The notes under the pieces: generated by a model
The model's database searches: none
The model's input: only the letters and a program-made list of their open reading frames with translations
What the model was told of the DNA's origin: nothing
Translations under genes and position numbers: made by a program
Shown: positions 6,515-9,123 of the stretch, piece after piece
Layout: every line of letters begins with the position of its first letter
How positions within the stretch are numbered: position 1 is the stretch's first letter
Source: Prevotella sp. CAG:755
GTDB taxonomy: Bacteria > Bacteroidota > Bacteroidia > Bacteroidales > Bacteroidaceae
Length of the DNA stretch: 9,123 nt
Assembly (NCBI GenBank): GCA_000431275.1
Contig: HF989167.1
Span: 11,070-20,192, forward strand
Reading direction: 5' to 3'

Positions 6515-7819
6515 TTATTCAGTAGGGATGTCCTTGTTGACGTTCTTGCTTCCGACGAGAGCGTAGAACAGGACATAAGCTGCGCAGAAGATGACGACAA
6601 TGTAGCTTGTCATGTACGAATGGGTCATGTCTGCCACCCATGCTTGGATAGCCATCATCACGGCGCAACCGAACACCATCGTCATGAAGGCACCCGAAGC
6701 CACGGATGTGTATTTGCCCAAACCTTCTACGGCCATATTGAAGATACCGCCCCACATCACAGAAGTGCACAGGCCGACAAGGAGGAAGGCAAAGATGCCA
6801 ACAGGGACTTCGGCCCAAATCAATGTGAGGTTGGCCCAATCGATGCCAGGCACTTGGGCCGTCCAAGTTTCAGGTGCCAGCATACCGAATGCCACGAGGA
6901 TGATGCTGGCAGTCGACACCACGGTGATCATCGCCTTGCTCGACACTTTGCCTCCAATGGCTCCACCGACAAAACGGCCGATAAGCATCATCAGCCAATA
7001 GACAGCGACGATCAGGCCCACCGTACCGGCGTCCATGCCTAAGCCAGGCGTGGCAGCATCGACAGGCGTAGAAAGATACTGCTGGATGAAGTTAGGCACG
7101 CCCACCTCAATGCCCATGTAGAGGAAGATGGCAAGAATACCGAGTTTGAAGTGACGGAATGAAAAAGCGCTGTAACGGTCTTTGACGGCCGCTTTCACTT
7201 CGGTTTGCTGTTCCGGTTCTTGAATCTTCGAGAAAAGGATGACGATGAATGCCACCACAAAAATACCGAGGGCAATCATCAGTGCAGGTGTAGCATCTGC
7301 GATTTTGGCTTTCGTCACATCACCAATGAGTGCTCCCATCAGGATATAGACTGCCACGGCGGCCGTACTGTTAAATACACCTCCGATTTGGATGAGCTGG
7401 TTTCCTTTATTGCCACCACCGCCAAGGATGTTGAGCATCGGGTTTACCACAGTGTTCAGCATGCACATGCAAAGACCGGCGATGAACGCACCTGCAAGGT
7501 AAACACCAAAAGCCACATTGATGGATTCGGCCTTTCCGCTCAACCATTGAATGAGGATACCGACAATTCCTACAAGCAAGGCGATGAGAGCTGTCTTTTT
7601 GTAGCCGACTTTTTTCAGTAGCATACCTGCTGGCACACCCATTACCAGATAGGCGATAAAGTTACCGTAGTTACCAATTTGGGCGAGCACATTCGACACG
7701 CTGCCTTGATTTTTAATAATGGTAGCCATCGGAGTGCAAAGATTGGTGACGAAGGCAATCATTGCGAACAGGGCAATCATAATGATGATTGCGCCCCATT
7801 GTTTCTTTTGTTGACTCAT
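6515..7819 (-). CDS. gluP: FHS-family MFS sugar/H+ symporter (probable glucose/galactose transporter)
   Basis: A 434-residue integral inner-membrane protein of the major facilitator superfamily, with about twelve hydrophobic segments. The first six span roughly residues 8-28, 49-68, 76-92, 101-121, 145-165 and 178-197; a charged central loop (198-225) follows; the last six lie roughly at 226-244, 266-286, 298-315, 330-350, 366-385 and 402-424. Features recalling the fucose/glucose-galactose:H+ symporter (FHS) branch are the N-terminal helix with FVTNLCTPMATIIKNQ, the VNPMLNILG motif near 125-133 and GVFNSTAAV near 147-155. GRFVGGAIGGK at 291-301 is an MFS loop motif. It lies between galM and galK with gaps of 42 and 32 bases, which makes galactose (possibly also glucose) the likely cargo. 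The symbol follows the family name; specificity is inferred from neighbours, not shown by sequence. Confidence 0.85.
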   Translation of the reverse strand: MSQQKKQWGAIIIMIALFAMIAFVTNLCTPMATIIKNQGSVSNVLAQIGNYGNFIAYLVMGVPAGMLLKKVGYKKTALIALLVGIVGILIQWLSGKAESINVAFGVYLAGAFIAGLCMCMLNTVVNPMLNILGGGGNKGNQLIQIGGVFNSTAAVAVYILMGALIGDVTKAKIADATPALMIALGIFVVAFIVILFSKIQEPEQQTEVKAAVKDRYSAFSFRHFKLGILAIFLYMGIEVGVPNFIQQYLSTPVDAATPGLGMDAGTVGLIVAVYWLMMLIGRFVGGAIGGKVSSKAMITVVSTASIILVAFGMLAPETWTAQVPGIDWANLTLIWAEVPVGIFAFLLVGLCTSVMWGGIFNMAVEGLGKYTSVASGAFMTMVFGCAVMMAIQAWVADMTHSYMTSYIVVIFCAAYVLFYALVGSKNVNKDIPTE

Positions 7820-7861
7820 GGTCTTTAAGTGATTTTTTACGGTTAGTATTGATTGATTAAG

Positions 7862-8947
7862 TTATTTGTCCGTGCCGAATTTATAAATCGTCTTCTGACT
7901 GTAAACTTCCCCGGGGTGCAACACGACGCTCGGGAAGTAGGGACGGTTCGGGCTGTCAGGGAAGTGCTGTGCCTCGAAGCATACCGCACTGCGCCGCGGG
8001 AATGTCGATCCGTGTTGCCCTTCGTAGCCATCGGCCCAATTGTCGGTATAGAACTGGATACCCGGCTCCGTCGTGTAAACCTCCATTGTGCGCCCACTGA
8101 CAGGTTCGGTCACTTTGGCGGCAAAAGTCAGCTCACCCGGCTCGTGCTTGTTGAGCACAAAACAATGGTCGTAGCCCGCGCCGTTCCTGATTTGTTCGTC
8201 GTCCGCGTCGATCTGGTCGCCGATAGCGCGCGGTGTGGTGAAGTCGAACGGAGTTCCCTTCACTTTAAGAATTTCGCCGGTCGGTATAGACGTGTTGTCG
8301 ATAGGTACGTAAAAGTCGGCGTTGATTTCGCAAATAAGATTTTCGATGGTTGGGGTGGGGTTGGCTATACCCGCGAGTGAAAAAAAGCCATGGCTGGTCA
8401 TGTTGACCACTGTCTTCTTATTGGTTTTCCCGTTGTACTCGATGATGAGTTCGTTGTCGTCGCTGAGTGAGTAGCGCACTGTCATCGAGAGTTCGCCCGG
8501 GAAGCCTTCTTCGTAGTAAGCCGACACGTAGCGGAGCACAAGGGTCTGCTGGTCGATTTGCTCGGCGTCCCAGACGCGGGCGTGGAAGCCTGTGGGTCCG
8601 CCATGCAGGTGGTTGGGACCGTTGTTGACTGCGAGGTGATATTCCTTACCGTTCATCGTGAAACGGCCTTTACAGATGCGGTTGCCATACCTGCCGACAA
8701 GAGTACTCAGAAACGGTTCGGGCGAATGAATGCAGCCGTCTATGTTGTCGTGCCCTTGGATGACATTGGCCATGTGGCCGTCGCGGTCGGGCACCATGAT
8801 TGCCACGAGGGCACCACCGTAGTTGGTGATGGCTACTTCCATTCCGTCACTGTTTGTCAGGATAAACAAATCCGTTTTCCGGCCGTTTATCTCTTTTTGG
8901 AAGTCTTCTCTTTTCAGTCCGCAAAGGGGCGATTGGTTCTTTTCCAT
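7862..8947 (-). CDS. galM: Aldose 1-epimerase (galactose mutarotase)
   Basis: A 361-residue mutarotase that interconverts beta- and alpha-anomers of galactose and other aldoses, supplying alpha-galactose to galactokinase. The family's catalytic positions are visible: H113 in GPNHLHGG, the presumed acid H186 in NMTSHGFFSL, D260 in GYDHCFVL and the presumed base E325 in CFEAQHFPDSPN. The NMTSHGFFSL stretch differs from the more common NLTNH-x-YFNL but keeps the histidine. There is no signal peptide: the N-terminus MEKNQSPLCGLKRE is charged and polar, so the enzyme is cytoplasmic, unlike some exported Bacteroidetes mutarotases. It is the first gene of the - strand galM-transporter-galK operon, and the region before its ATG carries a cluster of inverted repeats that probably includes the operon's control sites. 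Confidence 0.95.
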   Translation of the reverse strand: MEKNQSPLCGLKREDFQKEINGRKTDLFILTNSDGMEVAITNYGGALVAIMVPDRDGHMANVIQGHDNIDGCIHSPEPFLSTLVGRYGNRICKGRFTMNGKEYHLAVNNGPNHLHGGPTGFHARVWDAEQIDQQTLVLRYVSAYYEEGFPGELSMTVRYSLSDDNELIIEYNGKTNKKTVVNMTSHGFFSLAGIANPTPTIENLICEINADFYVPIDNTSIPTGEILKVKGTPFDFTTPRAIGDQIDADDEQIRNGAGYDHCFVLNKHEPGELTFAAKVTEPVSGRTMEVYTTEPGIQFYTDNWADGYEGQHGSTFPRRSAVCFEAQHFPDSPNRPYFPSVVLHPGEVYSQKTIYKFGTDK

Positions 8948-8961
8948 GATATTGAGATGTT

Positions 8962-9074
8962 AAGATTAATCTTCTTGCAAATTTGCTCAAAAGATTTTGA
9001 ATATGCAAAACTGAGGCACAAAAAAAACTGTTATTTTGTGTAATCACTGACAGGCAAGACTGCAAAACGTCTTG
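8962..9074. promoter_or_regulatory. Cluster of inverted repeats upstream of the gal operon
   Basis: Five dyad-symmetric sites lie within 113 bases before galM: AAGATTAATCTT (8962-8973, perfect), GCAAATTTGC (8977-8986, perfect), TCAAAA-GA-TTTTGA (8987-9000), CACAAAA with TTTTGTG (9017-9040, 10-base spacer) and CAAGAC with GTCTTG (9055-9074, 8-base spacer). This is the only upstream region of the operon, so some of these are plausible operators or leader structures. AT-rich DNA gives short palindromes by chance, and no regulator gene is in view. Confidence 0.5.
9006..9013 (-). promoter_or_regulatory. Weak candidate -7 promoter element for galM
   Basis: Read on the - strand this is CAGTTTTG, matching five of the six fixed positions of the Bacteroidetes -7 consensus TAnnTTTG. 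It would give a leader of about 50 bases before the galM ATG. No convincing -33 TTG was found at the right distance, so this is only a tentative suggestion. Confidence 0.22.
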
Positions 9075-9123
9075 TCGCGTGACTTTATATATAATGATTA
9101 TCCGCATGTTGTCCGTCTGTATG

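Noticed and set aside
7820..7861. Short gap with the repeated ATTGATTGATTA between galM and the transporter
   Set aside because: It is only 42 bases with a simple local repeat; there is no hairpin or promoter strong enough to separate the two genes.

Overview
The window looks like ordinary chromosomal DNA from a member of the Bacteroidales (Bacteroides/Prevotella-like). This is judged from the protein sequences, the atpH-atpA-atpG order with a terminator straight after atpG, the galM-transporter-galK cluster, and the near absence of Shine-Dalgarno sites before most genes. No mobile element, CRISPR array, tRNA or rRNA was recognised.

Positions 1-2807 (+ strand): the 3' end of an F-type ATP synthase operon. 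It holds the C-terminus of the delta subunit (atpH, cut by the window edge), then complete alpha (atpA) and gamma (atpG) genes, closed by a strong rho-independent terminator. The beta and epsilon genes do not follow gamma, so they must lie elsewhere, as in the split atp arrangement known in Bacteroidetes.

Positions 2808-3909: a small + strand gene for an all-helical, HEAT-repeat-like protein of unknown function with its own terminator (3571-3613). After it comes about 300 bases of non-coding DNA with several inverted repeats, lying between convergent genes.

Positions 3910-5232 (- strand): an exported protein with a TPR-like helical N-terminal half and two retropepsin-like aspartic protease domains in tandem. 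It lies downstream of galK, separated by a tandemly duplicated 22-bp palindromic element (5256-5304) that looks terminator-like.

Positions 5322-8947 (- strand): a compact galactose-use operon transcribed galM, then an FHS-family sugar/H+ symporter, then galK. Together these import galactose, convert beta- to alpha-galactose and phosphorylate it to galactose-1-phosphate. galT and galE are not in the window. The 126 bases just upstream of galM hold five closely spaced inverted repeats and are the likely control region.

I found no convincing new biological system. The items most worth a second look are the tandem palindromes after galK, the palindrome cluster upstream of galM, the asymmetric double-DTG protease, and the overlapping alternative stems after the HEAT-like gene.
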